A stretch of 53,475 nt of DNA from JACDAN01 sp036554945 (GCA_036554945.1 DATBMH010000023.1:1-53475), one strand, 5' to 3'; numbered from the stretch's first letter, positions 34,899-45,407 are shown. Notes: generated by a model not told the origin, from the letters alone. Program-made: numbers and translations.

Positions 34899-36062
34899 CT
34901 ACCCGGCGGCGAGCTGCCGCTCCTTGAGCCCGAGGATCGAGCGCGCGATCACGAGCCGCTGGATCTCGCTCGTGCCCTCGTAGATCTCCGTGATCTTCGC
35001 GTCGCGGTAGTAGCGCTCGACCGGGAACTCCTTCGTGTAGCCATAGCCGCCGAGGACCTGGATCGCCTCGGCCGTCTGCCGCCGCGCCACCTCCGACGCG
35101 AACAGCTTCGCCTTCGCGCCCTCCTCCGTGTGCGGCCGCCCCTGCTCCTTCAGCCACGCTGCGCGATAGACGAGCAGCCGCGCCGCGTCGATCTCCGTGG
35201 ACATGTCCGCGAGCTTGTGCTGGATCGCCTGGAGCTCGCCGATGCGCTTGCCGAACTGCCGCCGCTCGAGCGCGTAGCTCCGGGCGACGTCGTAGGCGGC
35301 CTGCGCGATCCCGAGCGCCTGCGCAGCGATCCCGATGCGCCCGCCGTCGAGCGTCGCCATCGCGACGGTGAAGCCCTTCCCCTCCTCGTGCAGGAGCCGG
35401 TCGCGGCCGACCTGGGCGCCCTCGACGACCAGGTCGTTCGTCACCGACGAGTTCAGCCCGAGCTTCTCCTCCGTCCGCGTGATCCGGATGTGCTCCGCGT
35501 CCAGCACGAACGCGGAGACACCGCGCGCGCCCGGCGTGTCCGGATCCGTCCGCGCGAACAGGAGCACGGCGCCCGCGTGGTCGCCGTTGGTGATCCACTG
35601 CTTCGAGCCCGTGATCGTCCAGCCGTCGCCGTTCGGCTCCGCCTTCGTGCGGAGCGAGCCCGCGTCGGAGCCTGCCTCCGACTCGGTGAGGGCAAACGAG
35701 CCCAGGTGCTCGCCGCGGGCGAGCGGCGGGACGAAGCGCGCCCTCTGCTCGTCGGTGCCGAAGGTGAGGATCGGCAGCGTGACCGCGCTCGTGTGCACGG
35801 CGACCGTCACCCCCACGCCGGCATCGGCGCGAGAGAGCTCTTCGAGCACGAGGATGTAGGCGAGGAAGTCGGCGCCCGCGCCCCCGTACTCCTCCGGCAC
35901 GCACGCGCCCATGAGACCGAGCTCCGCGAGCTTCGTGAACAGCTCCCGCGGGAAGCGGTGCTCCCGGTCCCACGCCGCCGCATGGGGCTCGATCTCGGCC
36001 TGCGCGAACTCGCGCGTCAGCGCCTGGATCTCCCGCTGGTCGTCCGTGAGCTCGAAGATCAC
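34899..36062 (-). CDS. Acyl-CoA dehydrogenase
   Basis: FAD enzyme that forms the 2,3-double bond of an acyl-CoA and hands electrons to ETF. 387 residues, the normal length. FALTESEAGSDAGSLRTKAE and GSKQWITNGDHAG are the FAD/substrate motifs; the catalytic Glu is in EIYEGTSEIQRLVIAR near the C-terminus; RRQFGKRIGELQAIQHKLAD is also typical. The position of the Glu fits short/medium-chain and branched-chain members; chain-length specificity is not decided. A TATACT box lies six bases before the start. Confidence 0.96.
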   Translation of the reverse strand: MIFELTDDQREIQALTREFAQAEIEPHAAAWDREHRFPRELFTKLAELGLMGACVPEEYGGAGADFLAYILVLEELSRADAGVGVTVAVHTSAVTLPILTFGTDEQRARFVPPLARGEHLGSFALTESEAGSDAGSLRTKAEPNGDGWTITGSKQWITNGDHAGAVLLFARTDPDTPGARGVSAFVLDAEHIRITRTEEKLGLNSSVTNDLVVEGAQVGRDRLLHEEGKGFTVAMATLDGGRIGIAAQALGIAQAAYDVARSYALERRQFGKRIGELQAIQHKLADMSTEIDAARLLVYRAAWLKEQGRPHTEEGAKAKLFASEVARRQTAEAIQVLGGYGYTKEFPVERYYRDAKITEIYEGTSEIQRLVIARSILGLKERQLAAG

Positions 36063-36068
36063 GCGGCG

Positions 36069-36074
36069 AGTATA
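36069..36074 (-). promoter_or_regulatory. -10 element before the acyl-CoA dehydrogenase gene
   Basis: TATACT on the minus strand, six bases from the ATG. A second TATACT on the plus strand at 36100 faces the other way, so the 56-base gap holds back-to-back promoters. Confidence 0.5.
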
Positions 36075-36099
36075 CGAGCGGCTATCAAAACAGATTCGT

Positions 36100-36105
36100 T
36101 ATACT
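36100..36105 (+). promoter_or_regulatory. -10 element before the XRE/nucleotidyltransferase pair
   Basis: TATACT, 13 bases before the ATG at 36119 (4 before a GTG at 36110). It lies in an AT-rich patch (36085-36120), the most AT-rich stretch near here. Confidence 0.45.
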
Positions 36106-36118
36106 CTTAGTGACAAAA

Positions 36119-36427
36119 ATGTTCAGTGCAGATCTGATCCGACGCGCCCGCCTGCGAGCGGGGCTCACCCAGGCCGAGCTCGGACTGCGGTTCGGTCGGC
36201 CGCCGTCGCAGATCGCGCGTTGGGAGCGTGGCGAGGTCTCGCCGAGTTTCGAGACCGTGCTGTCCGTGATCCGGGCGTGCGGGTTCGATCTGACGCTGGG
36301 CCTCGCCGACCGCGACGAGTCGTACGTGCCGTACATCGAGCGTCTACTCGACCTGACACCGACCGAGCGAATCGAGGACGCGCTCGAGCGCGAGGCGGTC
36401 TTCGGCGAGATCCGTGGCGCCGCCTAG
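36119..36427 (+). CDS. XRE-family helix-turn-helix protein (possible antitoxin)
   Basis: 102 residues with an HTH_3 domain at about 3-58 (RRARLRAGLTQAELGLRFGR, QIARWERGEVSPSFETVL) followed by a short helical tail (about 60-102). The size and the overlap of its stop with the next gene (14 bases) fit an antitoxin-like regulator of its own operon. A GTG three codons upstream is an alternative start. Anti-toxin activity is inferred from the pairing only. Confidence 0.75.
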   Translation: MFSADLIRRARLRAGLTQAELGLRFGRPPSQIARWERGEVSPSFETVLSVIRACGFDLTLGLADRDESYVPYIERLLDLTPTERIEDALEREAVFGEIRGAA

Positions 36428-36922
36428 GCGTCTCGCTCCTGACGAGCTGATCGCGGAGCTCGTGGGCCAGGACGTCGAGTTCGTGGTCATCGGCGCCGTC
36501 GCCGCAATCGCCCAGGGCTACCCGCTGAACACGCAGGATCTCGACATCACCCCGTCGCGCGACCCGCGGAACATCGAGCGCCTTGCAACCGCGCTCAAAC
36601 GGCTCGAGGCGCGGTTGCGGGTATCAGGAGAGCCCGATGGAGTCGCCTTCCCGATCGAAGCCGAGTTCCTGGGCAAGGTCGATAGCTGGACACTGAGCAC
36701 GCCGCGTGGCGACATCGATCTGCTCTTCGTCCCGGCGGGCACGACCGGCTACGAGGACGTGAAGCGGTCGGCGCTGCGGATGCGACTCTGGGGGCACGAG
36801 GTCCTGGTCGCCCACCTCACCGACATCATCCGGATGAAGGAGGCCTCCACCCGACCGAAGGATCTCGCACAACTACCGGCGCTGCGGCAGACGCTCGAGA
36901 TCGTCCGCGAGCGCGAGCGGCG

Positions 36923-36932
<10 letters not shown>
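36414..36932 (+). CDS. Nucleotidyltransferase-fold protein (possible toxin)
   Basis: 172 residues. VVIGAVAAIAQGYPLNTQDLD resembles the G-x-A-x8-T-x-D-x-D core of minimal and AbiEii-like nucleotidyltransferases (D-L-D as metal ligands); RGDIDLLFVPAGTTGY supplies the third acidic site. The C-terminal IIRMKEASTRPKDLAQLPAL is typical of this group. GTG start inside the HTH gene. Related pairs act as toxin-antitoxin modules by modifying tRNA or proteins, but many of this group are untested. The 3' end overlaps the convergent dehydrogenase gene by ten bases. Confidence 0.7.
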
Positions 36933-37756
<824 letters not shown>

Positions 37757-37768
37757 GCGGCAGGAGGC

Positions 37769-37774
37769 TAACGT
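37769..37774 (+). promoter_or_regulatory. -10 element before the alpha/beta hydrolase gene
   Basis: TAACGT, eight bases before the GTG at 37783, in a 26-base gap between divergent starts. Confidence 0.35.
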
Positions 37775-37782
37775 CAACCGCC

Positions 37783-38517
37783 GTGACCGACCTCTGGTAC
37801 GACGAGACGGGCGAGGGGTCGCCGGTCGTCCTGCTCCACCAGGGCGTCGTGGACTCGCGGATCTGGGCGCCGGTCGTCCCGGTGCTCGCCGAGCGCCACC
37901 GCGTGATCCGCTACGACCAGCGCGGCTACGGCCGGTCGCCGATGCCGAACGGTCCCTACTCGTTCGTCGAGGACCTCATTGGCGTCCTCGACGCGGCGGG
38001 CGTCGAGCAGGCGGCGCTCGTCGGCGCCTCGCGCGGCGGCGGCATCGCGCTCACGGCCACCGTCGAGCGGCCGGAGCGGGTCTCGAGGCTCGTCCTCGTG
38101 GGCGCAGGCCTGCCCGGTGTCCCGGCCGGCGTCGAGTGGACGCCCGATCAGATCGCCCGCTGGGAGCAGGCCGAAGCGGACGACGACTGGTCCGCAATGG
38201 CCGCATTGGACATGGAGGTCTGGGCGCCGATGGGCGCCGACCCCGAGCTACGGGCGATGTTCGCGGAGAACGCTGTCGGGTCGAACAGCGAGGATCCCGC
38301 GGTCGACGAGCCCGTCGCCGAGCGGGTGAGCAGCATTGCCGCCCCCACTCTGGTGATCACGGCGGGCCGGGACGTCCGTGGGATCAACGAGATCGGCGAC
38401 CGGCTCGCCCGGGAGATTCCCGATGCCCGTCTTGTCGTAGTCCAGGAGGCCGATCACATGGTTCCCTGGCGGGCGCCTGAAGAGCTCTCGCATCTGCTTC
38501 TCGACTTTCTCTCGTAG
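37783..38517 (+). CDS. Alpha/beta-hydrolase fold protein
   Basis: 244 residues. Nucleophile elbow VGASRGGGIALTA (Ser in G-x-S-x-G form), oxyanion strand VVLLHQGVVDSRIW, and a catalytic His in the C-terminal QEADHMVPWRAPEEL. An acid is probably the Asp of AGRDVRGIN. Substrate unknown; the fold covers esterases, lactonases and dehalogenases. Starts with GTG and is divergent from the hydroxyacyl-CoA dehydrogenase. Confidence 0.85.
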   Translation: MTDLWYDETGEGSPVVLLHQGVVDSRIWAPVVPVLAERHRVIRYDQRGYGRSPMPNGPYSFVEDLIGVLDAAGVEQAALVGASRGGGIALTATVERPERVSRLVLVGAGLPGVPAGVEWTPDQIARWEQAEADDDWSAMAALDMEVWAPMGADPELRAMFAENAVGSNSEDPAVDEPVAERVSSIAAPTLVITAGRDVRGINEIGDRLAREIPDARLVVVQEADHMVPWRAPEELSHLLLDFLS

Positions 38518-38518
38518 G

Positions 38519-38914
38519 TCAGTACTTGGGTTCGTAGGTCGTCTCGTGGCTGAACGGGTCGGCTCCGTGCGGGAAGCCCTTGCGGCCGATGGGGATGAGA
38601 AGGGCGCCGGCGACCGCCAGGACGAAGACGGTCAGGCCGCTGATGCTCCCCTTCTTCCGCTTCGTCTGAGGCTGAGGCTTCTGGCGCTTGAGGGACTCCG
38701 GCACGCGGCACTCGTCGGGAGAGATGCCCGCGAGCTGTGGGGTCCTCGCCGTGACCGGGCTGTCGCCGCACGGGTACGCGGCGGCGCTCTGCGGAAGCGC
38801 GAAGGCGATCGTGACCGTCGCAAGGCATGCGGCGGCCACCGCTTTCGCCTGACGACTCCCCTTCCCCCAAGCCCCCCGGCGTGGCCGCACGCCCAGGGAA
38901 CCCTTCCGCATCAT
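38519..38914 (-). CDS. Small exported protein with C-terminal span
   Basis: 131 residues. A basic N-terminus then a signal-like span (AVAAACLATVTIAFALPQSA), a short external part with two Cys (YPCGDSP, DECRVPESL), a Lys/Gln-rich linker and a second span near the C-terminus (GLTVFVLAVAGALLIPIG) with a tail ending EPKY. Not recognised. The stop is one base from the convergent hydrolase gene. A CCCC/GGGG dyad, matching the one before the collagen-like gene, lies 48-63 bases upstream. The ATG at 38911 is an equal alternative start. Confidence 0.6.
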   Translation of the reverse strand: MMRKGSLGVRPRRGAWGKGSRQAKAVAAACLATVTIAFALPQSAAAYPCGDSPVTARTPQLAGISPDECRVPESLKRQKPQPQTKRKKGSISGLTVFVLAVAGALLIPIGRKGFPHGADPFSHETTYEPKY

Positions 38915-38961
38915 CGATTCAGACGCAGTATGCGCTGCCCGGTTGGGGTCTTGCCGAAAAA

Positions 38962-38977
38962 TCCCCCTTCCGGGGTA
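38962..38977. promoter_or_regulatory. CCCC/GGGG dyad upstream of the small exported-protein gene
   Basis: On the minus strand TACCCCG-GA-AGGGGGA followed by TTTTTCGG, oriented toward the gene at 38914. Nearly the same 24-base block as at 28861. Because of the T-run it could also serve as a weak terminator for the thiolase gene, which ends six bases away. Confidence 0.45.
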
Positions 38978-38982
38978 CGGGT

Positions 38983-40131
<1,149 letters not shown>

Positions 40132-40143
40132 GGCGGGTCAGGG

Positions 40144-40149
40144 TAACAA
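40144..40149 (+). promoter_or_regulatory. -10 element before the PAP2 gene
   Basis: TAACAA, seven bases before the ATG at 40157; supports this start over upstream ATG/GTG codons that would overlap the thiolase start. Confidence 0.35.
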
Positions 40150-40156
40150 TGGCCCG

Positions 40157-40861
40157 ATGGCTGCCCGAGCGCCCAGAGTCGCCAGATTGGTCAACGTCGT
40201 CGGCCTGGAGCTCCTCTTCGGCCTGCTCGTCCTCACCGCCGGCGCCTGGATCTTCGCGCTGACCGCGGAGGATCTCCTCGAAGGCGACACGAACGCGGAC
40301 ACCCGGTTCGCGAACTGGCTCCACGACCAGGCGACACCCGGCTGGACGACGTTCTTCGAGAACGTCACTCGGCTCGGCAACGTCCCGTTCCTCGCGGTCG
40401 TCGTCGCCGTCGCGTGCGCGATCCTCTGGCGGAAGCGCTGGTTCGCGGACCTCGAGCTCCTCCTGCTCGCGGCGGTCGGGGCCGAGATCCTGACCGTCGG
40501 GCTGAAGCTCGGCTTCCAGCGCGACCGGCCGTTCTTCGCCGACCCGCTGGCGACTGAGAGCACCTACTCGTTCCCGAGCGGCCACGCCTCCGTCTCGCTC
40601 GCCGTGTACGGGACGATCGGGTACATCGCGGCGCGCCACCTCGGGAGCCGCCGCGCCCAGCTCGCCGCGCTCGCCGCGTCGGCCGCGCTCGTGCTCCTGA
40701 TCGGGTTCAGCCGCCTCTACCTCGGCGTCCACTACCTGAGCGACGTGATCGCCGGGTTCAGCCTCGGGCTCGCGTGGATCGCGCTCTGCGTCGTGCTCCT
40801 CCACCTGCGCCTGCGCCTGAAGACGCGGCGTCAGACCTCGCGGTACCGGGCCTCCACGTAG
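40157..40861 (+). CDS. PAP2-family membrane phosphatase
   Basis: 234 residues, about six membrane spans. All three phosphatase motifs are present: KLGFQRDRPF, SFPSGHAS and SRLYLGVHYLSDVIAG. Such enzymes dephosphorylate undecaprenyl pyrophosphate or phosphatidic acid / phosphatidylglycerol phosphate. Undecaprenyl-pyrophosphate recycling would fit a Gram-positive wall, but the substrate is not settled. The last 31 bases overlap the convergent DUF1206 gene. Confidence 0.9.
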   Translation: MAARAPRVARLVNVVGLELLFGLLVLTAGAWIFALTAEDLLEGDTNADTRFANWLHDQATPGWTTFFENVTRLGNVPFLAVVVAVACAILWRKRWFADLELLLLAAVGAEILTVGLKLGFQRDRPFFADPLATESTYSFPSGHASVSLAVYGTIGYIAARHLGSRRAQLAALAASAALVLLIGFSRLYLGVHYLSDVIAGFSLGLAWIALCVVLLHLRLRLKTRRQTSRYRAST

Positions 40862-41682
40862 CAGTACAGGCCGTAGGCGACGAGCCCGGCGGCGACGATG
40901 CCGAGCAGCGTGTCGCCGGAGTCCTGCTGGAGCACCTTGGCGAGTGCCCCGTCCAGGCCGATCGCCTCCTTCGGGTCGTATTGCCACGCCGCGCGGGCGA
41001 GGAAGAAGCCGATCAGACCGAAGACCGCGCCGCGGGCGAGGTGCCCGACGACGCCGACGGCGGTGAACGCCCGGTTTTCGAGCGCGCTCAGCTCCCGGAG
41101 CTTCAGCTTCTTGCGGAACCTCCGGGACACCGCCCGCCAGACGTTGAAGGCGCCGGCGCCGAGCACGGCGAGGCCGACGGCGCCGACGATCCACCGCCCG
41201 AGCGGGTAGTCGAGGACGCGGGCCGTGACGCGGTCCTCCTCTCGGGAACCGCCCTGCTCGTCCGCGCCGGCCAGCACGGCGATCGCCGTCCAGAAGAGGA
41301 ACGCGTACCACGCGGCGCGGGCGAAGTAGCCGATCCGCTTGAGGAGGCCCTCCTTCTCGCCGCCCTCCAGCGGCCGCCCGAGCACGCCCTGCGTGAAACG
41401 CCAGGCGGCGTAGGCGGCGAGCCCGGCGGCGAGGCTGACGACGAGGACCTTCCCCCAGGTGCTGTCCGCCATCGTGGCGAGAGCGCCGCCGCGGTCCCGC
41501 AGCCGCGTCCCGCCTGCGACTGCGACGTCCGCCGCGATCACCCCCACCAGGACGTACAGCGTCCCCTTGGCGACGAGGCCCCAACGGGCGAGCCCCCGAC
41601 CTACCGGTCCGCGGGCAGCGGTCTCGGCGTCTCGTCCAATCGCAGTGGAGTCCAACGACACGGCTCTAGCGTTTCCCGCCAC
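40831..41682 (-). CDS. DUF1206 membrane protein
   Basis: 283 residues with about six spans arranged as three two-span repeats, each starting with a pattern like ARWGLVAKGTLYVLVGVIAA, IGYFARAAWYAFLFWTAIAV and VGHLARGAVFGLIGFFLARA. This is the DUF1206 arrangement, of unknown function, common in Actinobacteria and Cyanobacteria. GTG start. It is divergent from the sigma-factor gene with 23 bases between. Confidence 0.85.
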   Translation of the reverse strand: MAGNARAVSLDSTAIGRDAETAARGPVGRGLARWGLVAKGTLYVLVGVIAADVAVAGGTRLRDRGGALATMADSTWGKVLVVSLAAGLAAYAAWRFTQGVLGRPLEGGEKEGLLKRIGYFARAAWYAFLFWTAIAVLAGADEQGGSREEDRVTARVLDYPLGRWIVGAVGLAVLGAGAFNVWRAVSRRFRKKLKLRELSALENRAFTAVGVVGHLARGAVFGLIGFFLARAAWQYDPKEAIGLDGALAKVLQQDSGDTLLGIVAAGLVAYGLYCYVEARYREV

Positions 41683-41705
41683 GCCGAGGTGGTAACACTG
41701 GCGTA

Positions 41706-42740
41706 GTGCCAGACGAGCCGATCGCCGCGCTGATGGAGCTCGGAGAGCGTGAGGGCTGCCTCGAGCTCTCGGAGGTCTCGCGCGCGATCGAGCAGGCGGA
41801 GCTGGACGACGAGGACGTGGAGCGGCTGTACCAGGACATCCAGGAACGAGGCATCGAGCTGAGCGACGACTGCGGCCGCGCGACCGCCGAGCCCACCTAC
41901 GTGAACGGCGATCTCGCCTCGTCGACGATCGACGCGCTCCAGCTCTTCCTCAACGAGGTCGGACGCTACAAGCTGCTGACGGCGGACGAGGAGGTCGAGC
42001 TCGCCAAGCGGATCGAGCGCGGCGACCACGAGGCGAAGGAGCTGATGATCAACTCGAACCTGCGCCTGGTGGTGTCGATCGCGAAGAGGTACCAGGGCCA
42101 CGGGCTCTCGCTCCTCGACCTGATCCAGGAGGGGATCATCGGGCTGATCCGCGCCGTCGAGAAGTTCGACTGGCGCCGGGGATTCAAGTTCTCGACCTAC
42201 GCGACCTGGTGGATCCGCCAGGCGGTCCAGCGCGGCGTCGCGAACAAGGCGCGGGAGATCCGCATCCCCGTCCACATCGTCGACCGCGAGCGGAAGATCG
42301 CCCGCGCGGAGCGCGAGCTGATGGCGAAGCACGGCCGCGCTCCGACCGAGGAGGAGCTCGCGAAGGCGACCAAGCTGCCGCTCAAGCAGGTGCGTGAGGT
42401 GCGCGAGGCGGCGCGGGCGGTGACGAGTCTCGACCGGCCGGTCGGCGAGGGCGAGGCGTCGTTCGGCGACCTGTTCGCCGGCGAGGACGCGCCGCCCGAG
42501 GAGCTGATCGCGGTGAGCCTCGAGCAGGACGTCCTGCGCAAGGCGATCGCGGCGCTGCCCGAGCGGGAGCAGGAGGTCGTGAAGCTCCGGTACGGGCTGA
42601 ACGGCGACGAGCACCCACGGTCGCTCGAGGAGATCGGCCGGATGCTCGGGCTCACGCGCGAGCGGGTGCGCCAGGTCGAGGCGGACGCGCTGGAGCGGCT
42701 CGCCGTCAACCGCGAGATCGAGGCCCTACGAGCGGCTTAA
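41706..42740 (+). CDS. Primary-type sigma-70 factor
   Basis: 344 residues. The N-terminal part (about 1-55) resembles a short region 1.1; region 1.2 follows (DALQLFLNEVGRYKLLTADE), then region 2 (NLRLVVSIAKRYQGHGLSLL; RGFKFSTYATWWIRQAVQR), region 3 and region 4 (REQEVVKLRYGLNGDEHPRS; IGRMLGLTRERVRQVEADAL). The -10 and -35 recognition helices are those of housekeeping factors. It could be the main sigma or a close group-2 factor; only one is in the window. GTG start. Followed within the same strand by the NYN-like gene. Confidence 0.93.
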   Translation: MPDEPIAALMELGEREGCLELSEVSRAIEQAELDDEDVERLYQDIQERGIELSDDCGRATAEPTYVNGDLASSTIDALQLFLNEVGRYKLLTADEEVELAKRIERGDHEAKELMINSNLRLVVSIAKRYQGHGLSLLDLIQEGIIGLIRAVEKFDWRRGFKFSTYATWWIRQAVQRGVANKAREIRIPVHIVDRERKIARAERELMAKHGRAPTEEELAKATKLPLKQVREVREAARAVTSLDRPVGEGEASFGDLFAGEDAPPEELIAVSLEQDVLRKAIAALPEREQEVVKLRYGLNGDEHPRSLEEIGRMLGLTRERVRQVEADALERLAVNREIEALRAA

Positions 42741-42775
42741 GGGTCTACGTCGACGCCGAGAACGTCCGGCGCTCG

Positions 42776-43036
42776 GTGTGGCCGAACATCCCGCGGGACG
42801 AGCTCCGGGAGCTCGTCGAGGCCTGGGCCGAGCAGGAGGGCGTCGACGCACAGTTGATCTTCGAGGGGGAGGAGACTGCGGACGACGTCATCGCTCGCGA
42901 GGCGGCCGAGCTGGACGAGCCCTACTGGCTCGTCACGTCGGACCGCGGCCTGCGCGCGCGGGCAGGCTCACGGGCCGAGCGGGTCATCGGCGGGGGCTCG
43001 TTCGCGAGGGAGCTCTCCGAGCTACGCGGCGGCTAG
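42776..43036 (+). CDS. NYN/PIN-like nuclease-fold protein, start uncertain
   Basis: From the first conventional start (GTG) the protein has 86 residues, but the open frame continues upstream and reads LRVYVDAENVRRSVWPN from 42737, where VDAENV is the first strand and catalytic Asp of a NYN domain. No ATG, GTG or TTG exists in that frame upstream. The rest (LIFEGEETADDVIAREAAEL, YWLVTSDRGLRARAG) matches the YacP/NYN acidic sites. Likely starts on a non-standard codon near 42737, or the frame was damaged. Its first residues overlap the sigma-factor stop. The 3' end overlaps the MFS gene by 15 bases. Confidence 0.6.
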   Translation: MWPNIPRDELRELVEAWAEQEGVDAQLIFEGEETADDVIAREAAELDEPYWLVTSDRGLRARAGSRAERVIGGGSFARELSELRGG

Positions 43037-44242
43037 CCGCGCCTTGCGGATCCCGAAGGCGTAGCGGCAGGCGACGGCGCCGAGCAGCGCGGCGACCACG
43101 GCGACCGCCGCGAAGAAGCCCCACATCGCCGTGTCGCCGTAGCCTCCGCGGATCTGCAGGCCGATGAACGGCCCGAGCGCGAAGCCTGCGGACGACGTGC
43201 TGGCGAAGGCGCCCATGTACGCGCCGCGGAGGTCGGACGGCGCAAGCCCGGCGACGATCGCCTGCGACGTCGGGATCCAGAGCATCTCGCCGATCACGAA
43301 GATCAGGATCACGAGCGCCATCACCGGGATCGACGCGTTGAGCGAGAGCAGCAGGAACGGCCAGCCCATCAGCAGCATCGCGAGCGCGAGCTTCGGCGCC
43401 GGCGGAAAGCGCTCGACCCGGCGGGTCAGGCGCAGCTGGAAGACGGTGACCAGCGCAGGGTTGATGATGACGAGGAACCCCCACGCCGCCGGGCTGAGGC
43501 CGTGGGAGTCGACCGCGGAGATCGGCAGCACGACCTCGAACGCGAAGTAGACGAGGTTCGCCAGCACCATCGCGACGAGGAAGACGAGGAACGCCCGGTC
43601 CCGGCGGATGACGCCGAACGACCCTCGCGCGGGCGGCTCGTCGGGCGTGAAGGCGCCGCGGGCGGGGATCAGGCGCCAGGCCAGCAGCGTCGTCATGACC
43701 CCGAGCCCGACCACGCCGAACCACAGGACGTCGTACTCGCCGGTCAGCAGCAATGCCCCGCCGATCGGCGGGCCGAGCGTGACACCGAGGTTGTTCGCGA
43801 CCCGGAGCGACGCGTACGCGTGCTCGTGGCGCTCCGGCGGCGTCACGTCGGCGACGAGCGCCTGGTCGGCCGCCATCGCGATCGGGAAGAAGAGCGACAC
43901 GAGCAGGAGCAGTGGGATCGCCGTGCGGAAGTCGCCGACGAGCGTCCAGCTGATCGGCACCAGCGCCGCGAGCGCCCAGCCCGCGATGATCACCGGCCGC
44001 CGGCCCAGGTGGTCCGAGATGTGCCCGCCGAGGTAGCCCATCGTCGCTGAGAGGAACGCGGCGATCACGAAGTAGACGCCGAGCTCGGCCGACGAGGCGT
44101 CCAGCTCGTCGATCGCCCAGATCCCGGTGAACGTCCAGCAGGCGGAGCCGGTCAGGGACCCGGCGAAGCCGACGACGAGGAGCGGCCGCAGAGCCTGCTC
44201 CACCTCGTCGCCCCAGATCAGCCGAAAGGCGCGTCCCAGCAC
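43022..44242 (-). CDS. MFS transporter, drug-efflux type
   Basis: 406 residues, 12 predicted spans in two halves. Motif A is GGHISDHLGRRPVI in the first cytoplasmic loop; the loop between halves carries FTPDEPPARGSFGVIRRDRA. The layout is like MdtH/YceL-type multidrug antiporters. Substrate unknown. It is convergent with the NYN-like gene. Confidence 0.88.
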   Translation of the reverse strand: MLGRAFRLIWGDEVEQALRPLLVVGFAGSLTGSACWTFTGIWAIDELDASSAELGVYFVIAAFLSATMGYLGGHISDHLGRRPVIIAGWALAALVPISWTLVGDFRTAIPLLLLVSLFFPIAMAADQALVADVTPPERHEHAYASLRVANNLGVTLGPPIGGALLLTGEYDVLWFGVVGLGVMTTLLAWRLIPARGAFTPDEPPARGSFGVIRRDRAFLVFLVAMVLANLVYFAFEVVLPISAVDSHGLSPAAWGFLVIINPALVTVFQLRLTRRVERFPPAPKLALAMLLMGWPFLLLSLNASIPVMALVILIFVIGEMLWIPTSQAIVAGLAPSDLRGAYMGAFASTSSAGFALGPFIGLQIRGGYGDTAMWGFFAAVAVVAALLGAVACRYAFGIRKARLAAA

Positions 44243-44272
44243 ACTGGGACTCTAGTTATCGAGAATCGGATA

Positions 44273-44836
44273 TCAGGCGGGGGCGGCGGCCTCGCGCCGA
44301 TCCTCGACGGCGGCGACGAGGTCGGCCACGAGCTCGCGGAGCTCGCCCTGGAGCTCCTCGTCGACGAGCCTCCCCGCGTCGTCGAAACGGGTCGGCGCGT
44401 GCCCGACCGCGACCGCCGCCTCGACCACGCGTGCGCCGAGCGCGCCGAGCACCTTGCGCAGCTCCCCCTGCGCCCAGACGGCGCCGAACGCCCCGGTCGA
44501 CGCTCCCGTCACGGCGACGGGCTTGAAGCGAAGCGGGTTCGTCATCAGCGGGCGCGACGCCCAGTCGATCGCGTTCTTGAGGACGCCCGGGATGGACGAG
44601 TTGTACTCGGGCGTCGCGAACAGGACGGCGTCGGCGCCGGCGAGCCGCTCGCGCAGGCGCGCGACGGCCTCCGGCGCCGGCTCGACGTCGTCGTCCTGGT
44701 CGTACGGCGGGATCTCCTTGAGCCCCTCGAGCATCGCAAGCTCCACGCCCTCGGGAAGCAGCTCGGCGGCTGCTTCCAGGAGGCGGGTGTTGTAGGAGTC
44801 GCGGCGCAGGCTCCCGGAGACGCCGAGGACCTTCAC
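44273..44836 (-). CDS. NADPH-dependent FMN reductase
   Basis: 187 residues of flavodoxin-like fold: VLGVSGSLRRDSYNTRLLEA binds the FMN phosphate, FATPEYNSSIPGVLKNAIDW the isoalloxazine and PVAVTGASTGAFG the third loop. These match the chromate/azo-reductase (YieF/SsuE) group. Start is a GTG (VKVLGVSG); the frame continues upstream without homology. Eleven bases separate it from yceI, so co-transcription with yceI is likely, perhaps as redox defence under the MarR regulator. Confidence 0.9.
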   Translation of the reverse strand: MKVLGVSGSLRRDSYNTRLLEAAAELLPEGVELAMLEGLKEIPPYDQDDDVEPAPEAVARLRERLAGADAVLFATPEYNSSIPGVLKNAIDWASRPLMTNPLRFKPVAVTGASTGAFGAVWAQGELRKVLGALGARVVEAAVAVGHAPTRFDDAGRLVDEELQGELRELVADLVAAVEDRREAAAPA

Positions 44837-44846
44837 CTGCCGGAGA

Positions 44847-45395
44847 CTAGTCCTGCGCGGTGAAGAAGAGCTCGGCGTTGATCGCGACTTCGTCGGCGAG
44901 CGCCTTGTCGCCACCGGGGAGCGGTGTGTTCCAGCTGACGCCGAAGTCGTGCCGGTCGACCTTTGCGGTCAGGACGGCACCCGTCCGCGTGCGGCCGAAC
45001 GGGTCCTCCGACGGAGGCGTCACCGTGCCGACGAAGGCGACGGGCTTCGTCACGCCCTTGATCGTGAGCTCGCCCTCGGCGCGGACCTCGCCGCCGCTCA
45101 CGTCGAAGCCCTCCGCGAGGAACCGCAGCTCCGGGAAGCGCTCGGCGTCGAAGAAGTCCGGCGTCTGCAGGTGGGCCGCGAGCTGCTCGTCCTTCACGTC
45201 GACGCTTGCGACTCGCGCGCTCCCCTCGAGGGTCGCACTGCCGTCGTCGCCGACCGCGAGGCGCCCGTCGACGTCGCGGAACTGTCCGCGGAAGGTGCCG
45301 ACGAGGTACTCGACCTCGAAGCCGATCGTCGAGTGGACCGGGTCGAGCGTCCAGGTGCCGACCGGGAGGCGGGTCATCGTGTCGGTGCTCGTCAT
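44847..45395 (-). CDS. YceI-family lipid-binding protein
   Basis: 182 residues of the YceI lipocalin-like fold, which binds isoprenoid chains. Signature segments: GTWTLDPVHSTIGFEVEYLV at the start, LQTPDFFDAERFPELRF, GELTIKGVTKPVAFVG and KVDRHDFGVSWNTPLPGG. No signal peptide is seen, so it is probably cytoplasmic. I take the ATG at 45395 because GGAGGA lies six bases upstream; the ATG at 45407 would put that site inside the gene. Confidence 0.92.
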   Translation of the reverse strand: MTSTDTMTRLPVGTWTLDPVHSTIGFEVEYLVGTFRGQFRDVDGRLAVGDDGSATLEGSARVASVDVKDEQLAAHLQTPDFFDAERFPELRFLAEGFDVSGGEVRAEGELTIKGVTKPVAFVGTVTPPSEDPFGRTRTGAVLTAKVDRHDFGVSWNTPLPGGDKALADEVAINAELFFTAQD

Positions 45396-45407
45396 CTTGT
45401 CCTCCAT

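Noticed and set aside
38954..38977. CCCC-GGAA-GGGG followed by five T as an intrinsic terminator of the thiolase gene
   Set aside because: The stem is only four pairs, and the same block occurs at 28861 upstream of a gene with no gene ending before it on that strand; a regulatory dyad explains both better. Not fully excluded.
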